This document shows positions 32,920 through 44,897 of a stretch of DNA of 64,000 nucleotides, one piece after another; within the stretch, counting starts at the first letter, position 1, and each line of letters opens with the position of its first letter. Below the pieces are notes generated by a model. The model searched no databases. It was not told the DNA's origin and saw only the letters and a list, made by a program, of their open reading frames with translations. The position numbers and the translations under genes were made by a program. This DNA is from Yersinia intermedia (lineage in GTDB: Bacteria; Pseudomonadota; Gammaproteobacteria; Enterobacterales; Enterobacteriaceae). The DNA is taken from assembly GCF_900635455.1 (NCBI RefSeq), contig NZ_LR134116.1, positions 3,720,001 to 3,784,000 on the forward strand, given 5' to 3'.

Positions 32920-35431
32920 GCAGTATCTTCGGCTCAAGGCCCAGCATCCTGAAATCCTATTGTTCTACCGGATGGGGGATTTTTACGAACTATTCTACAG
33001 TGATGCCAAGCGAGCTTCACAGCTACTGGATATCTCACTCACTAAACGGGGAGCCTCCGCAGGTGAGCCGATTCCGATGGCTGGGGTACCTTATCATTCG
33101 ATAGAAAACTATCTGGCGAAGCTGGTTCAGTTAGGTGAGTCCGCTGCAATTTGCGAGCAAATCGGTGATCCGGCCACCAGTAAAGGCCCGGTTGAGCGCA
33201 AAGTAGTGCGTATCGTGACACCAGGAACGGTCAGTGATGAAGCTCTGTTACAAGAACGCCAGGATAATCTGCTGGCGGCCATCTGGCAGGATGCGCGCGG
33301 CTTTGGCTATGCAACGTTAGATATCAGTTCCGGTCGCTTTAGGGTTGCGGAACCCGCTGATCTTGAAACTATGGCAGCCGAGTTGCAACGAACTCATCCC
33401 GCAGAATTACTTTACCCAGAAAATTTTGAGCAGATGTCGTTGATAGAACATCGACATGGCTTACGCCGCCGCCCATTATGGGAGTTTGAGCTAGAAACCG
33501 CCCGTCAGCAGCTTAATCTGCAATTCGGCACCCGTGATTTAATCGGGTTTGGTGTAGAGCAGGCCCACCAGGCACTGCGTGCCGCGGGCTGCCTACTGCA
33601 ATATGTCAAAGATACCCAACGCACCTCCCTGCCCCATATCCGTGGTTTAACCATGGAGCGCCAGCAAGATGGCATTGTGATGGATGCCGCGACCCGTCGT
33701 AATCTTGAACTGACTCAGAACCTGTCTGGTGGGTCTGAAAATACGTTAGCTGCTATTCTCGATTGCAGTGTGACCGCAATGGGCAGCCGCATGTTGAAAC
33801 GCTGGCTGCATATGCCGGTGCGCGATATCAAGGTATTAAGCGATCGCCAACAAGCAATCGGTGGCTTGCAAGATATCACTGCCGAACTGCAAACGCCGTT
33901 GCGTCAGGTAGGCGACTTAGAACGTATTTTGGCGCGTTTGGCGCTGCGCACTGCGCGCCCAAGAGATTTAGCGCGGATGCGCCATGCTTTCCAGCAATTG
34001 CCGGAGATTCACCGTCTACTGCAATCGGTGGATGTTCCCCACGTGCAAAACTTGTTGTCACAAGTCGGTCAGTTTGATGAATTACAGGATCTGTTGGTGC
34101 GGGCAATTGTAGAAGCGCCGCCAGTGTTAGTACGTGATGGGGGTGTCATTGCGCCGGGTTATAATGCTGAACTCGATGAGTGGCGGGCTCTGGCCGATGG
34201 TGCTACCGATTATCTGGATCGGCTGGAGATCCGTGAGCGTGAAAAGCTGGGCCTGGATACACTGAAGGTCGGTTTTAATGGTGTCCATGGCTATTACATT
34301 CAGGTAAGCCGTGGCCAGAGCCACTTGGTTCCGATTCATTATGTGCGTAGACAAACCCTGAAGAATGCTGAGCGCTATATCATTCCAGAACTGAAAGAGT
34401 ATGAAGATAAGGTTCTGACCTCTAAAGGCAAAGCGCTGGCGATTGAAAAAGGGTTATATGAAGAGATTTTTGATCTTCTGTTGCCACATCTGCCTGAATT
34501 GCAAATCAGTGCCAATGCGTTAGCAGAACTGGATGTACTGGCGAATCTGGCTGAAAGAGCAGAAACACTCAACTACAACTGCCCAACTCTGAGTGATAAA
34601 CCGGGGATTAAAATTACCGGTGGCCGCCATCCGGTCGTCGAGCAGGTTCTCAGTGAGCCCTTTATTTCTAACCCGTTGACGTTATCACCTCAGCGACGGA
34701 TGCTAATCATTACCGGCCCGAATATGGGGGGTAAAAGTACCTATATGCGCCAAACAGCCTTAATAGTCTTGCTGGCACACATGGGGAGTTATGTTCCAGC
34801 GGAAAGCGCTATCATTGGTCCGGTTGATCGCATATTTACCCGCGTAGGTGCCGCTGACGATCTGGCTTCAGGCCGTTCCACCTTCATGGTCGAAATGACA
34901 GAAACGGCCAATATCCTGCATAACGCCACGGAGCAAAGTCTGGTGCTGATGGATGAGATTGGTCGTGGGACATCCACTTATGATGGTCTTTCTCTGGCTT
35001 GGGCTTGTGCTGAAAATCTGGCGAGCCGTATTAAAGCGATGACGCTGTTCGCCACTCATTACTTTGAGTTAACGACTCTGCCGGAAAAAATGGAAGGTGT
35101 GGTAAACGTCCATCTTGATGCGATGGAACACGGCGAAACCATCGCCTTCATGCACAGTGTGCAGGATGGGGCTGCCAGTAAAAGTTATGGTCTGGCGGTC
35201 GCAGCGCTAGCCGGAGTGCCGCGTGATGTCATTAAGCGGGCACGGCAAAAACTGAAAGAGCTGGAGTCATTGTCTAATAATGCAGCAGCCAGCAAGATTG
35301 ATGGCTCACAACTGACATTGTTAAATGAAGAGACACCACCTGCCGTTGAAGCACTAGAGGCTCTGGATCCAGACTCACTGTCACCACGCCAGGCATTGGA
35401 ATGGATTTATCGCCTGAAGAGTATGGTGTAA
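32870..35431 (+). CDS. mutS: DNA mismatch repair protein MutS
   Basis: An 853-residue protein of full length. The N-terminal mismatch-binding domain has the Phe-x-Glu wedge (GDFYELF, about 36-42). The ATPase has Walker [13 protein letters not shown], Walker [17 protein letters not shown] and the C-terminal helix-turn-helix dimerisation region. It binds mispairs and recruits MutL. The first 15 or so codons differ from the remnant at 10836 and probably come with the island, together with the immediate upstream sequence, so its promoter may be replaced. The downstream hairpin ends both mutS and rpoS. Confidence 0.98.
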   Translation: MSMIDNKNLDSHTPMMQQYLRLKAQHPEILLFYRMGDFYELFYSDAKRASQLLDISLTKRGASAGEPIPMAGVPYHSIENYLAKLVQLGESAAICEQIGDPATSKGPVERKVVRIVTPGTVSDEALLQERQDNLLAAIWQDARGFGYATLDISSGRFRVAEPADLETMAAELQRTHPAELLYPENFEQMSLIEHRHGLRRRPLWEFELETARQQLNLQFGTRDLIGFGVEQAHQALRAAGCLLQYVKDTQRTSLPHIRGLTMERQQDGIVMDAATRRNLELTQNLSGGSENTLAAILDCSVTAMGSRMLKRWLHMPVRDIKVLSDRQQAIGGLQDITAELQTPLRQVGDLERILARLALRTARPRDLARMRHAFQQLPEIHRLLQSVDVPHVQNLLSQVGQFDELQDLLVRAIVEAPPVLVRDGGVIAPGYNAELDEWRALADGATDYLDRLEIREREKLGLDTLKVGFNGVHGYYIQVSRGQSHLVPIHYVRRQTLKNAERYIIPELKEYEDKVLTSKGKALAIEKGLYEEIFDLLLPHLPELQISANALAELDVLANLAERAETLNYNCPTLSDKPGIKITGGRHPVVEQVLSEPFISNPLTLSPQRRMLIITGPNMGGKSTYMRQTALIVLLAHMGSYVPAESAIIGPVDRIFTRVGAADDLASGRSTFMVEMTETANILHNATEQSLVLMDEIGRGTSTYDGLSLAWACAENLASRIKAMTLFATHYFELTTLPEKMEGVVNVHLDAMEHGETIAFMHSVQDGAASKSYGLAVAALAGVPRDVIKRARQKLKELESLSNNAAASKIDGSQLTLLNEETPPAVEALEALDPDSLSPRQALEWIYRLKSMV

Positions 35432-35442
35432 ACAGGCATAAA

Positions 35443-35470
35443 AAAACGGTGAACATCTGTTCACCGTTTT
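35443..35470. terminator. Bidirectional terminator between mutS and rpoS
   Basis: A perfect 12-bp stem (AAAACGGTGAAC and GTTCACCGTTTT, loop ATCT) followed by T5 on the plus strand and T7 on the minus strand. It lies 9 bases after the mutS stop and about 65 after the rpoS stop. Confidence 0.85.
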
Positions 35471-35537
35471 TGTGTTTCATAAGAATAACTCTCTATACCC
35501 TAACTAATTCGTATTGCAGAAAGGCGGGTACATTTAT

Positions 35538-36536
35538 TTATTCGCGGAACAACGCCTCGATACTCAAGCCTTGCGTTTGCAGAATTTCACGCAAACGACG
35601 TAAGCCTTCAACCTGAATCTGGCGGACACGTTCGCGCGTCAAACCAATTTCACGGCCAACATCTTCCAGTGTTGCTGCTTCATATCCTAAAAGACCAAAA
35701 CGACGGGCCAGCACTTCGCGCTGTTTAGCATTCAATTCAAACAGCCATTTAACGATACTTTGCTTCATATCGTCATCTTGCGTTGTATCTTCTGGACCAT
35801 TTTCATTTTCGTCAGACAGAATATCTAACAAGGCTTTCTCTGAGTCGCCACCTAACGGTGTATCAACAGAAGTGATACGCTCGTTCAGGCGTAACATACG
35901 GCTCACGTCATCAACCGGTTTGTCGAGTTGCTCGGCAATCTCTTCAGCGCTCGGTTCATGATCCAATTTATGAGAGAGTTCTCGTGCAGTACGCAAATAA
36001 ACGTTTAATTCTTTAACAATATGGATAGGTAAACGGATAGTCCGGGTTTGGTTCATTATCGCCCGTTCAATCGTTTGACGAATCCACCAAGTGGCATAAG
36101 TGGAGAAACGGAAACCGCGTTCAGGGTCAAACTTTTCCACCGCACGGATAAGACCAAGGTTACCCTCTTCAATCAAATCCAGCAGCGCTAAACCGCGATT
36201 ACTGTAACGGCGGGCGATCTTCACCACCAACCGCAAGTTACTTTCAATCATACGCCGACGTGAAGGCACATCTCCGCGCAATGCACGCCGGGCAAAATAA
36301 ACCTCTTCTTCTGCGGTTAACAGCGGCGAATAACCAATCTCACCAAGATAGAGCTGCGTCGCGTCCAGCACTCGCTGGGTAACACCTTGCGCCAACAGCT
36401 CATCATCTGCTAACTCGCTTTCAGTAGGTTCATCTTCTACTAATGCTTTTTCATCGAAAATTTCAGTTTCCGTACTGTTTTCATCAAAATCAGCATCTTC
36501 ATGCAACTCGTTAACTTTCAGCGTATTTTGGCTCAT
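35538..36536 (-). CDS. rpoS: RNA polymerase sigma factor RpoS
   Basis: A 332-residue sigma-38. It has region 1.2 ([17 protein letters not shown]), region 2 ([56 protein letters not shown]), region 3 and region 4 ([29 protein letters not shown]). It directs general stress and stationary-phase transcription. It follows nlpD on the same strand; in enterics the main rpoS promoter lies inside nlpD, and regulation is largely at RNA and protein level (DsrA-type RNAs, ClpXP). Confidence 0.98.
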   Translation of the reverse strand: MSQNTLKVNELHEDADFDENSTETEIFDEKALVEDEPTESELADDELLAQGVTQRVLDATQLYLGEIGYSPLLTAEEEVYFARRALRGDVPSRRRMIESNLRLVVKIARRYSNRGLALLDLIEEGNLGLIRAVEKFDPERGFRFSTYATWWIRQTIERAIMNQTRTIRLPIHIVKELNVYLRTARELSHKLDHEPSAEEIAEQLDKPVDDVSRMLRLNERITSVDTPLGGDSEKALLDILSDENENGPEDTTQDDDMKQSIVKWLFELNAKQREVLARRFGLLGYEAATLEDVGREIGLTRERVRQIQVEGLRRLREILQTQGLSIEALFRE

Positions 36537-36590
36537 ATGCTGCTCCTACCCGTGAATCCGGCGAGCAGAATACAGCGTATTCTGCCCAAT

Positions 36591-37574
36591 CTATCGCTGC
36601 GGAAGGTAACGCAGCGGGTTTACGGATTTCCCCTTGTAACGAATTTCAAAATGCAATCTAACTGAACTGGTTCCGGTGCTACCCATGGTTGCTATTTTTT
36701 GACCCGCCTTCACTTCTTCTTGTTCCCGGACCAGCATTGTATCGTTGTGAGCGTAGGCGCTCAGGTAATCATCATTGTGTTTGATGATAATAAGATTACC
36801 GTAACCACGCAGTGCGTTCCCAGCATACACAACTCGCCCGTTTGCTGTAGCGAAGATGGGTTGCCCACGAGAACCGGCGATATCTATCCCTTTATTGCCC
36901 CCTTCGGAAGCAGAGAAGCTATCGATCGTTTTACCCTCAGTCGGCCATTTCCAGCTACTAACTGGACCACCATTACTGGTTGGATCGCTGATGGTACTGC
37001 TTGGCGCGGTAACAGGTGCGGTTGTAGCGACAACTGCCCCTGACGCTGGTAACATTTTACCAACATTCTGTTTACCCGAGTTTCCAGAATACGCGCTAGT
37101 TGATTGAGAATCAACCGTTGTAGTTGTGTTCTGAATATTTGCTGGCGGTTTTGTCATTCCGCCTGATGTGGCATCGGTCGCGGCCAACATTCCACCACCA
37201 GACCCATTGCCTAACTGAATAGATTGGCCAACATTCAGACTGTATGGCTCAGCAATATTGTTTTTTGCTGCCAGATCACGGAAGTCATTCCCGGTTATCC
37301 AGGCAATATAAAACAGCGTGTCACCACGCTTAACGGTATAGGTATTACCGTTGTAACTTCCTTTGGGGATACTGTTGTAACTACGGTTATAAACGATGCG
37401 ACTACCGGAGCTATTCGTATCCGAGCCACTTAGCATGGTCCCTGAACGCTCACCGCCAACACTGCTGATTGGCGCAGATGTTGAGGAGTCATTAGTACAA
37501 CCTACCAACCATAAACTCATAACCGTACATGCCGCAACCCGGCGTAATGTAATCATTGGGCTTCCCGTGCTCAT
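36591..37574 (-). CDS. nlpD: Murein-hydrolase activator NlpD
   Basis: A 327-residue lipoprotein. Signal and lipobox near the start ([10 protein letters not shown]). A LysM domain follows (about 78-122, [20 protein letters not shown]). The C-terminal M23-type domain ([20 protein letters not shown] onward) lacks zinc ligands in the first motif, as in the catalytically inactive activators. It activates AmiC at division. The middle is low complexity (Ser/Thr/Gly). It contains the rpoS promoter in related bacteria. Confidence 0.95.
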   Translation of the reverse strand: MSTGSPMITLRRVAACTVMSLWLVGCTNDSSTSAPISSVGGERSGTMLSGSDTNSSGSRIVYNRSYNSIPKGSYNGNTYTVKRGDTLFYIAWITGNDFRDLAAKNNIAEPYSLNVGQSIQLGNGSGGGMLAATDATSGGMTKPPANIQNTTTTVDSQSTSAYSGNSGKQNVGKMLPASGAVVATTAPVTAPSSTISDPTSNGGPVSSWKWPTEGKTIDSFSASEGGNKGIDIAGSRGQPIFATANGRVVYAGNALRGYGNLIIIKHNDDYLSAYAHNDTMLVREQEEVKAGQKIATMGSTGTSSVRLHFEIRYKGKSVNPLRYLPQR

Positions 37575-37973
37575 GCTTCCCCCATGACAGCAATAATAAG
37601 CGATATATCCAAAATACCTTTTACACTGTAGTTAAAGTGGTCAGTTAACGACAGTTAAAACACCATGCCGAATACGACTATTCCACTCATTTTTGAGTAT
37701 TAAAAGGTTCCACAGCGCAGGCCAAGACACATGCTGACTCGCACTGAAGAAACAAGATACAGAAGCGCGCATGCTATCAATACCGCGCCTGCCATACCAT
37801 AAAATTTATGTTACTGATTTTCGGCCAATCTTTAGCACAAAAAAACTGCACTTCGACTTTAGTTAAAGATTAAGACTGAAATATACCCTAAATAATTCAA
37901 GTTGCAGGGAGGCGGCAATTAAGCGCAGCCAACACACATGCGGTTTGAAGTACGAAGGTATAAAGACATTTAT
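37575..37973. other. Intergenic region nlpD-pcm with repeat
   Basis: No gene. Its right part (37882-37962) is a Yersinia-type palindromic repeat. The rest is ordinary AT-rich spacer without clear signals. Confidence 0.6.
37882..37962. repeat. Palindromic repeat (Yersinia-type), copy 1
   Basis: Begins TATACCCTAAATAATTCAAG and ends GAAGGTATA. The outer parts are inverted (TATACC and GGTATA), and the sequence CCCTAAATxATTCAAGTTGC recurs at about 51667-51686. Interior differs. It resembles the palindromic repeats common in Yersinia genomes (name from memory). Confidence 0.65.
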
Positions 37974-38600
37974 TCAGGCCAATTCACCTTTAACTAAAGG
38001 CACAAAGCGCACTGCCTCTACCGTCTCAATTTGGAATTCATTGTTCCGCCGTTGCACACATTTCAAGGTTTGAGCCTGCTCCCCAACGGGAAGAACCAAT
38101 ATCCCACCGTCATCCAATTGCTCAAGTAGGGCACTTGGAATCTCTGGCGGAGCGGCTGTGACAATGATCGCATCAAATGGCCCGCGTGATGCCCAGCCTA
38201 GCCAGCCATCACCATGGCGAGTAGAGACATTATGCAGATCCAGTTGCTTCAGGCGACGTTTTGCCTGCCACTGTAGCCCTTTGATTCGTTCGACTGAACA
38301 GACGTGTTCGACTAAATGCGCCAAAATTGCGGTCTGATAGCCAGAACCGGTCCCTATTTCTAATACCCGAGAAGTCGGCGTCAATTGCAACAACTCTGTC
38401 ATCCGCGCCACCATATAAGGCTGGGAAATAGTTTGCCCTGAACCTATAGGCAGGGCTGTATTCTCATACGCCTTATGGGACAACGCCTCATCAACAAAAC
38501 GCTCGCGCGGCACCGCTTCGATCGCCTGTAACAAGCGCTCGTCGTGAATACCTTGCTGACGTAACAGCATCAACAATGTCTGCATGCGTTTATTTACCAT
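37974..38600 (-). CDS. pcm: Protein-L-isoaspartate O-methyltransferase
   Basis: A 208-residue methyltransferase with SAM-binding loop [11 protein letters not shown] and the region [15 protein letters not shown] typical of PCMT, and a late [13 protein letters not shown]. It repairs isoaspartyl residues. It precedes nlpD in the minus-strand order surE-pcm-nlpD-rpoS, as in E. coli. Confidence 0.97.
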   Translation of the reverse strand: MVNKRMQTLLMLLRQQGIHDERLLQAIEAVPRERFVDEALSHKAYENTALPIGSGQTISQPYMVARMTELLQLTPTSRVLEIGTGSGYQTAILAHLVEHVCSVERIKGLQWQAKRRLKQLDLHNVSTRHGDGWLGWASRGPFDAIIVTAAPPEIPSALLEQLDDGGILVLPVGEQAQTLKCVQRRNNEFQIETVEAVRFVPLVKGELA

Positions 38601-38622
38601 TCCCCATCACCCTAGGTGTTTG

Positions 38623-39375
38623 CTAACCAGTAATATTGGCTAACCAGTTTTCAACTACGTCTTGCGCCGCATAGGCGGTTAAATCAACTTGAAGTGGGGT
38701 TATAGAAACATAACCTTCTTCAATCGCAGCAAAATCAGTGTCCGATGCCACATCAAATTTCTCACCCGGTGGCCCAATCCAATAGAGGTCTTGCCCCCGA
38801 GGGTCTTGTTGACAAAATACCTGCTCTGCCGGATGGCGGCTACCACATCGTGTGACTCGAATACCTTTAATTTCAGATAAGGGTAAGTCAGGTACATTAA
38901 TATTAAGTATCTTACCGGTGCGCAACGGCTTTTGTTGTAAAGCACGCAATAAACGGCAAGTCACTGCCGCTGCGGTAGCATAATGCTGATGACCATTGAG
39001 TGATACGGCCAGAGCAGGAAACCCTAAATGCCGCCCTTCCATCGCGGCGGCCACCGTACCTGAATAGATAACATCATCACCCAGGTTCGGGCCAGCATTG
39101 ATACCGGAAACCACGATATCGGGCCGCGGGCGCATTAACGCATTTACCCCCAGATAGACACAATCAGTTGGAGTGCCTTGCTGCACGGCGATATCACCGT
39201 TGGATAATGTGGTAATGCGCAATGCACTATCCAGAGTCAGTGCATTGGAAGAGCCACTGCGATTGCGATCTGGGGCAACGATTTGTACCTGCGCGAACTC
39301 GCGCAATGCAGAGGCGAGTGCTTGTATCCCTGGCGCAGAAATACCGTCGTCGTTACTCAGCAATATCCGCAGCAT
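38623..39375 (-). CDS. surE: 5'-nucleotidase SurE
   Basis: About 250 residues from ATG 39375, or 252 from ATG 39381; both have AGGAT upstream. The N-terminal SNDDG carries metal ligands, GINAGPNLG and YSGTVAAA are the family loop motifs. The gene start overlaps the truD end by about 20 bases, so translation may be coupled. It dephosphorylates nucleotides and related monophosphates in stationary phase. Confidence 0.96.
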   Translation of the reverse strand: MLRILLSNDDGISAPGIQALASALREFAQVQIVAPDRNRSGSSNALTLDSALRITTLSNGDIAVQQGTPTDCVYLGVNALMRPRPDIVVSGINAGPNLGDDVIYSGTVAAAMEGRHLGFPALAVSLNGHQHYATAAAVTCRLLRALQQKPLRTGKILNINVPDLPLSEIKGIRVTRCGSRHPAEQVFCQQDPRGQDLYWIGPPGEKFDVASDTDFAAIEEGYVSITPLQVDLTAYAAQDVVENWLANITG

Positions 39376-40402
39376 CGGCATTATCCTGATTCATTATTTC
39401 TCTTACCACACTGGTGGCAAAACTGCCTGCGGGTAACCAGAAACTAAGTTCAAGGGTTACGTCATCCCACCAGTTCCACACCATATTCTGTGGTTTTAGT
39501 AGTACCGCCCGGCGGGCACCTTCAACACGCTCACGCTTAATCAACGCCAGTAATTCGCTTTGATCCACCAGACATGACTGCTCGAAAGCCAATGCTTCGC
39601 CCTGCGTTCCCAGTTCACCGTCGCCCGGTAGTGGCGCTGTCACATTCAATTCACCCGCATCAACGCGCTGCTGTAACGCTGCTAATTCATCAGCGCCGGC
39701 CACAAACCAACTGCCGCGACCGGATAACTGTAAGGCGTCACCTGCCAGCACCGTAGTTGCTTGCTGTTGTGACAAACGGCAACTGCTAATCAGGTTGAAC
39801 ATTGCACTACGGCTGGCGGACAAGTAAAAACTGCGTTTACTGCGCTCTTTAACCCGAATTTCATTATTCGCCCACAGGCGAGCCTGCACCAGATTGTTAC
39901 CCCCACGGCCAAAGCGCTGGCTGCCGAAATAATTGGGAACGCCCTGTGCGGCTATCTGTTGCAAACGTTGTTCTACATCCTGACGATCAGTGATATGGCG
40001 CAATACCAGGGTAAAAGCATTGCCTTTCAGTGACCCAATGCGCAGCTTACGTTTCTGCCGCACTGCTTCCAGCACTTCACACCCTTCCAGCTCGAACGTA
40101 GCGAGATCCGGTGCTTCTTTGCCCGGTAGGTGCAAACAGAACCACTGCTCTGTGACGGCGTGGCGATCTTTCAACCCCGCATAGCTCACCAAACGCGGAT
40201 GAAGCTTGGCAAAACGCGCCAGATAATCAGCAACAAATTGCGTATTACAGCCATTTTTGCGAATACGGATCAGCAAATGCTCGCCTTCACCATCCGGTTC
40301 AAAGCCTAAATCCTCGACCACCACAAAATCTTCGGGATTGGCTTTTAAAATGCCACTCGCTTTAGGTTTGCCGTGCAGCCAGGTTAGATTTTCCATGTCC
40401 AT
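39353..40402 (-). CDS. truD: tRNA pseudouridine(13) synthase TruD
   Basis: A 349-residue enzyme. The catalytic region [16 protein letters not shown] contains the Asp (about residue 80), [14 protein letters not shown] and [15 protein letters not shown] are hallmark motifs. It makes pseudouridine 13 in tRNA-Glu. It overlaps surE and lies 18 bp from ispF. Confidence 0.97.
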   Translation of the reverse strand: MDMENLTWLHGKPKASGILKANPEDFVVVEDLGFEPDGEGEHLLIRIRKNGCNTQFVADYLARFAKLHPRLVSYAGLKDRHAVTEQWFCLHLPGKEAPDLATFELEGCEVLEAVRQKRKLRIGSLKGNAFTLVLRHITDRQDVEQRLQQIAAQGVPNYFGSQRFGRGGNNLVQARLWANNEIRVKERSKRSFYLSASRSAMFNLISSCRLSQQQATTVLAGDALQLSGRGSWFVAGADELAALQQRVDAGELNVTAPLPGDGELGTQGEALAFEQSCLVDQSELLALIKRERVEGARRAVLLKPQNMVWNWWDDVTLELSFWLPAGSFATSVVREIMNQDNADAADIAE

Positions 40403-40420
40403 CGTTATGCCTTAACCCTG

Positions 40421-40894
40421 TTATGCTTTAACCAAAAGCGCCACTGCTTCACATGCAATACCCTCACCACGGCCAGTAAAACCAAGTTGTTCCGTGGTGG
40501 TAGCTTTTACGTTGATATCATCCATATGACATTGTAGGTCTTCCGCCAAATGCACGCGCATTTGCGGGATATGGGGTGCCATTTTAGGCGCTTGGGCAAT
40601 AATGGTAATATCCAGATTACCCAGCCGGTAGCCTTTTGCCAGAATACGGCGATAAGCTTCACGCAACAAAGCACGGCTATCCGCACCTTTAAATGCCGGA
40701 TCGGTATCAGGGAACAATTTGCCGATATCACCTAACGCAGCCGCGCCCAATAGTGCATCGGTAGCAGCATGTAATGCGACATCACCGTCGGAATGCGCCA
40801 AGAGGCCCATCTCATATGGGATACGCACACCGCCGATAATCAGTGGGCCAGCTCCGCCAAATTTATGAACATCGAAACCATGACCAATTCGCAT
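40421..40894 (-). CDS. ispF: 2-C-methyl-D-erythritol 2,4-cyclodiphosphate synthase
   Basis: About 157 residues from ATG 40894 with AAGGAGTG upstream; the frame extends three codons to a GTG that lies inside that site. [34 protein letters not shown] and [11 protein letters not shown] give the metal and substrate residues. It works in the MEP isoprenoid pathway. ispD is 128 bp upstream rather than overlapping as in some relatives. Confidence 0.97.
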   Translation of the reverse strand: MRIGHGFDVHKFGGAGPLIIGGVRIPYEMGLLAHSDGDVALHAATDALLGAAALGDIGKLFPDTDPAFKGADSRALLREAYRRILAKGYRLGNLDITIIAQAPKMAPHIPQMRVHLAEDLQCHMDDINVKATTTEQLGFTGRGEGIACEAVALLVKA

Positions 40895-41022
40895 TAATTG
40901 CACTCCTTATAATGCCTTTGTTACTTGAGGTTGCAGTAGCATTAGCAGCGCTCACTCACCAGAATCACAATGACCGGGCCAAACCTGCTGGAATTTACTG
41001 GCTGCAACACCCATTATTTGGG

Positions 41023-41742
41023 CTATTGCCGTTGGGTTAAATAAAACTCAGCCAGCGCCAAATCTTCAGGACGTGTCACTTTGATATTATCCGAACGACC
41101 AGACACTAATATCGGATGATAGCCGCAATGTTCTAATGCAGAAGCTTCATCAGTGACCACTGCCCCTTCTCGCAGGGCGCGGGACAAACATATTTTTAAT
41201 AACTCAAGCGGGAAAAGTTGAGGTGTAAGGGCATGCCACAGCGCTTGGCGATCTACAGTATGGGCAATGGCCGGATGAGCGCCAATTTGAACAACAGCCT
41301 CACTGCGCTTCATGGTGTCACGTACCGGTGCGGCCAGAATGCCCCCGACATGGCTATGGCCGATAATCGACAGCAGCCTTTCAAGATCATCAAGATGCAA
41401 ACAAGGGCGAGCTGCATCATGAACCAGTACCCATTCAGCAAGCCCCGCACATTGTAAACCAGCCATTACGGAATCAGCCCGTTGCTCACCACCATGAACA
41501 AGCGTGATACGCGGATCTTGCGCGATAGGTAGCGTTGAAAACTGCGTGTCCTGCGGATGTATCACCACGATAATGCGCTGGACGCGAGGATGACAAAGCA
41601 AAGAAAAAATAGCGTGTTCAATGATTGTCTTGCCAGCCACAGTTAAATACTGTTTAGGGCAGTCAGTCTGCATACGGCTGCCAATACCCGCAGCCGGTAA
41701 TACCGCAATGACGTCAGGAAGGGAAACTGCAAAATTACTCAT
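41023..41742 (-). CDS. ispD: 2-C-methyl-D-erythritol 4-phosphate cytidylyltransferase
   Basis: A 239-residue nucleotidyltransferase. N-terminal [12 protein letters not shown] with KQYL, the [11 protein letters not shown] block and VTDEASALE are family motifs. It lies 6 bp after ftsB. It catalyses the CTP-dependent step of the MEP pathway. Confidence 0.97.
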   Translation of the reverse strand: MSNFAVSLPDVIAVLPAAGIGSRMQTDCPKQYLTVAGKTIIEHAIFSLLCHPRVQRIIVVIHPQDTQFSTLPIAQDPRITLVHGGEQRADSVMAGLQCAGLAEWVLVHDAARPCLHLDDLERLLSIIGHSHVGGILAAPVRDTMKRSEAVVQIGAHPAIAHTVDRQALWHALTPQLFPLELLKICLSRALREGAVVTDEASALEHCGYHPILVSGRSDNIKVTRPEDLALAEFYLTQRQ

Positions 41743-41748
41743 TATTTA

Positions 41749-42069
41749 TTATTGCGCGTTATTTGGCGTCGAAGGGATACCCGCATTACGTCTGGCTTGG
41801 TCAGGAACCAGACGATAGAAACTTTCGCCGGGCTTGATCATACCCAGTTCGTTACGTGCGCGCTCTTCGATAGCCTCTTGACCACCATTTAAATCATCAA
41901 TTTCAGCAAATAGCTGATCATTCCGGGCTTTAAGTTTGCCGTTATTGGCCTCTTGCAGCGCCACGTCATCCTTAACCCGTACAAAATCATGAACACCATT
42001 CTTGCCCAACCACAGTGAATACTGTAACCAGCCAAGTAAAATCAGCAATAGTAGTGTAAGTTTCCCCAT
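41749..42069 (-). CDS. ftsB: Cell division protein FtsB
   Basis: A 106-residue protein with one N-terminal membrane helix ([19 protein letters not shown]) followed by a coiled coil ([24 protein letters not shown]) and a periplasmic tail. It forms a divisome complex with FtsL and FtsQ. First gene of the ftsB-ispD-ispF-truD-surE-pcm-nlpD-rpoS strand order. Confidence 0.96.
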   Translation of the reverse strand: MGKLTLLLLILLGWLQYSLWLGKNGVHDFVRVKDDVALQEANNGKLKARNDQLFAEIDDLNGGQEAIEERARNELGMIKPGESFYRLVPDQARRNAGIPSTPNNAQ

Positions 42070-42471
42070 TCCCGCCCCCTGAAAAACTGCCTAATCATCC
42101 CACAACTTTTCGTCGGACTCCACTCTGTGACGGAAATAGGTCATAAAGCTCAGATTAAGGACGACTTCCAGCAAAAATACCATGCAAATCTACAAAATGT
42201 CATTAATTGCTGGTTTTGAGCGCACGAGTGTCCTGCTGTTATTGCTACTTATCGCCCCCAACAAATCATGCAGAGATAAACACTGCAAAAACTGTTTTTG
42301 GCATTAGCTTATGCCAACCCGCAAGTTATAATTGCATATTTAATCTCGCTAAAAACAAATAACCCCTATTACAGTTGAGTTTACATGTATAAAAGTATAT
42401 TTTTATGCACTCAAACTGCATAAATAAAAATCACACTTTCACTCGTTGCTACTTTTTACCGGGAGATTCAC
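42070..42471. promoter_or_regulatory. Divergent region between ftsB and the amino acid transporter
   Basis: About 400 bases, no gene. Near 42385 TTTACATGTATAAAAGTATA gives an AT-rich promoter-like region upstream of the transporter start at 42472, with GGGAG as ribosome site. ATAAATAAAAAT in the same area recalls half an ARG box, too weak to call. Confidence 0.4.
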
Positions 42472-43260
42472 ATGTTTAAACGTTTAATGCTGGTCGGGAC
42501 TTGTCTGGCAGCCGTATTGTCGGCGGGCAGTGCTATGGCAGTTGAGCCGACTTATGTTGTCGGTTCCGGTGGTACCTACCGCCCATTTGAGTATGAAAAT
42601 AGCCAAAAACAACTGGAAGGTTTTGATATAGATATCATCAAAGCCATCGGCAAAGCTGAAGGTTTTCAGGTCAAATTGGTGAATACGCCGTGGGAAGGAA
42701 TTTTTGCCACGTTAGGCTCCGGTGATCGCGACATTATCATTTCCGGTATTACGATTACCGATAAACGTAAGCAAATGGTTGATTTCTCAGATCCTTACTT
42801 CCCAGCAGAACAAACTATCGTCGTGGCTAAAGGCTCTAAAGTTAATTCCATTGCGGCACTGAAAGATCTGAATGTTGGTGTGGTGAACTCAAGCACCGGC
42901 GACATCGTGGTATCCGATGTTTTGGGTAAAAACAGCACTGCGATCAAACGCTTCGATAACACGCCACTGATGCTGCAAGAACTCTACGAAGATGGCATCG
43001 CTGCCGCCGTAGGTGATGTAGGTGTTGCCAAGTTCTACCTGAAAACCCACCCGGAAAAAGCATTTGAACTGGTTTCCGATACCAAGTTTGAGCGCCAATA
43101 TTTCGGTATTGCGGTGGCGAAAGGTAATGAAGAATTGCGCACCAAAATCAACAGTGGTTTGCAGAAAATCATTGCTGACGGCACTTACGCCAAAATCTAT
43201 GAAAAATGGTTTGATGCACAGGTACCAACACTGCCAGCGGCAACCCAACCAGCAAAATAA
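42472..43260 (+). CDS. Amino acid ABC transporter, periplasmic binding protein
   Basis: A 262-residue type of solute-binding protein. Signal peptide ending AGSAMA, then YVVGSGGTYRPFEYENSQKQLEGFDIDI and ITDKRKQMVDFSDPYF, the SBP family 3 pattern for polar amino acids. The long C-terminus ends in PAATQPAK. It is first of three genes with the permease and ATPase. The exact amino acid is not deducible. Confidence 0.9.
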   Translation: MFKRLMLVGTCLAAVLSAGSAMAVEPTYVVGSGGTYRPFEYENSQKQLEGFDIDIIKAIGKAEGFQVKLVNTPWEGIFATLGSGDRDIIISGITITDKRKQMVDFSDPYFPAEQTIVVAKGSKVNSIAALKDLNVGVVNSSTGDIVVSDVLGKNSTAIKRFDNTPLMLQELYEDGIAAAVGDVGVAKFYLKTHPEKAFELVSDTKFERQYFGIAVAKGNEELRTKINSGLQKIIADGTYAKIYEKWFDAQVPTLPAATQPAK

Positions 43261-43322
43261 CCCTTTCTTATATATGCCACCGTTGCGTGAATGCGCGGTG
43301 GCTTGATTGACCGGATCACCCT

Positions 43323-44090
43323 ATGTCAGGATTTCGTTGGGAAATCATTCAGGAATACGCCCCACTGTTTATGGACGGTGCCTGGATGACGATTAAGTGC
43401 ACCATTATCTGTGTGATTCTTGGCACAACCTGGGGGTTAACCCTCGGTCTGGGCCGTCTGGCGCAAGCGCCTCACGGTATCTGGAAGCCGGTATTGTATT
43501 ATTTCGTTCAATGGCCAGTGCGCATCTATATCAGTGCTATTCGTGGCACACCCTTATTTGTGCAGATAATGGTGGTGCATTTCGCGCTAGTGCCACTGTT
43601 TATTAACCCACGGGATGGCATTCTGGTTACTAATGGCATTATGTCTTCTGATTTTGCCAGAATGCTGCGCTCAGATTACGGTGCTTTTTTATCTTGCGTC
43701 GTGGCTATCACGCTAAACGCCGGTGCTTATGTTTCTGAGATCTTCCGCGCGGGCATTCAGTCAATTGATCGCGGCCAGATGGAAGCCTCGCGCTCATTGG
43801 GAATGAGTTACGGCAAAACGATGCGTAAGGTTATTCTGCCTCAGGCTTTCCGCCGGATGTTACCGCCACTGGGTAACAATGCCATCGCTATCGTAAAAGA
43901 TTCATCGCTGGCGTCCGCGATTGGCCTGGCTGACTTAGCCTATGCCGCTCGCACCGTCTCCGGTGCTTATGCGACTTATTGGGAGCCATACCTAACCATT
44001 TCGCTGGTTTATTGGGTTATCACATTCTTACTTTCGCTGTTAGTGCGGCATATGGAAAAGAGGTTCGGTAAAAGTGATTCACGTACATAA
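43323..44090 (+). CDS. Amino acid ABC transporter permease
   Basis: A 255-residue inner-membrane permease with about five membrane segments. The EAA-type cytoplasmic loop reads [34 protein letters not shown], as in His/Glu/Gln-type transporters. It overlaps the ATPase start by 17 bp. Confidence 0.93.
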   Translation: MSGFRWEIIQEYAPLFMDGAWMTIKCTIICVILGTTWGLTLGLGRLAQAPHGIWKPVLYYFVQWPVRIYISAIRGTPLFVQIMVVHFALVPLFINPRDGILVTNGIMSSDFARMLRSDYGAFLSCVVAITLNAGAYVSEIFRAGIQSIDRGQMEASRSLGMSYGKTMRKVILPQAFRRMLPPLGNNAIAIVKDSSLASAIGLADLAYAARTVSGAYATYWEPYLTISLVYWVITFLLSLLVRHMEKRFGKSDSRT

Positions 44091-44808
44091 CCTACAGAAA
44101 CAATTTGGTGAAACCCATGTGTTGCGCGGTATCTCTTGCGAAATTCAGCCAAAAGAAGTGGTTTGCATCATTGGCCCATCGGGTTCCGGTAAAAGCACGT
44201 TTTTGCGCTGTATTAATGCGTTAGAAACGTTATCCGGGGGGGAAATAACCGTTAATGGCTTTGAGATCCATAACCCGAAAACCGATCTCAACCGTATGCG
44301 CGAAAGCGTTGGTATGGTATTCCAGCGTTTTAATCTCTTCCCTCATATGACGGTGTTGGAAAACCTGATCATGGCACCTATGGATGTTAAAAAGCTGCCA
44401 CGAGCGCAAGCCATAGAACGGGCCGAATTGTTGCTACGTAAGGTGGGATTACTCGATAAGATTGATGCCTATCCCAGCAGCCTGTCTGGCGGGCAACAGC
44501 AACGCGTCGCCATTGCCAGAGCCTTGGCAATGGAACCTAAAATCATGTTGTTTGACGAACCAACTTCAGCGCTAGACCCGGAGTTAGTCGGTGAAGTGCT
44601 GGCGGTGATGAAAGCATTAGCACTGGAAGGGATGACCATGGTAGTAGTGACACATGAAATGGGCTTTGCCAGAGATGTCGCCGACCGGGTACTGTTTATT
44701 GATCAAGGGGTGATACAAGAAGAGGGGCAACCGGAAAAAATCTTTACCGCCCCCACTAACCCGCGCACTCAGGCATTCCTCAGTAAGGTGCTTTCAGCGC
44801 AAGGGTAA
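44074..44808 (+). CDS. Amino acid ABC transporter ATP-binding protein
   Basis: A 244-residue ATPase starting at GTG 44074. Walker [10 protein letters not shown], the signature [17 protein letters not shown], Walker [17 protein letters not shown] and the H-loop THEM are complete. It powers the transporter of the two genes upstream. Confidence 0.95.
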   Translation: MIHVHNLQKQFGETHVLRGISCEIQPKEVVCIIGPSGSGKSTFLRCINALETLSGGEITVNGFEIHNPKTDLNRMRESVGMVFQRFNLFPHMTVLENLIMAPMDVKKLPRAQAIERAELLLRKVGLLDKIDAYPSSLSGGQQQRVAIARALAMEPKIMLFDEPTSALDPELVGEVLAVMKALALEGMTMVVVTHEMGFARDVADRVLFIDQGVIQEEGQPEKIFTAPTNPRTQAFLSKVLSAQG

Positions 44809-44820
44809 ATTGTTGCTGCG

Positions 44821-44852
44821 TGAACCTGTTACAAATTGAACCTGTTACAAAT
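44821..44852. repeat. 16-bp exact tandem repeat
   Basis: TGAACCTGTTACAAAT occurs twice in a row (44821-44836 and 44837-44852), followed by a third partial copy (TGAA). It sits between the transporter operon stop and the inverted repeat below. Confidence 0.85.
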
Positions 44853-44856
44853 TGAA

Positions 44857-44889
44857 GCGGGCTATTATCGGATGAAACGAATAGCCCGC
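44857..44889. terminator. Inverted repeat after the transporter operon
   Basis: GCGGGCTATT and AATAGCCCGC, 10 bp, loop of 13 bases. No strong T-run follows on the plus strand, so it is only a possible terminator or mRNA-end hairpin, facing the ygbE-like gene. Confidence 0.5.
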
Positions 44890-44897
44890 CGATTTAC

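Noticed and set aside
42380..42440. ARG box upstream of the amino acid transporter
   Set aside because: Only half of the motif is visible; not enough to name the regulator or the substrate.
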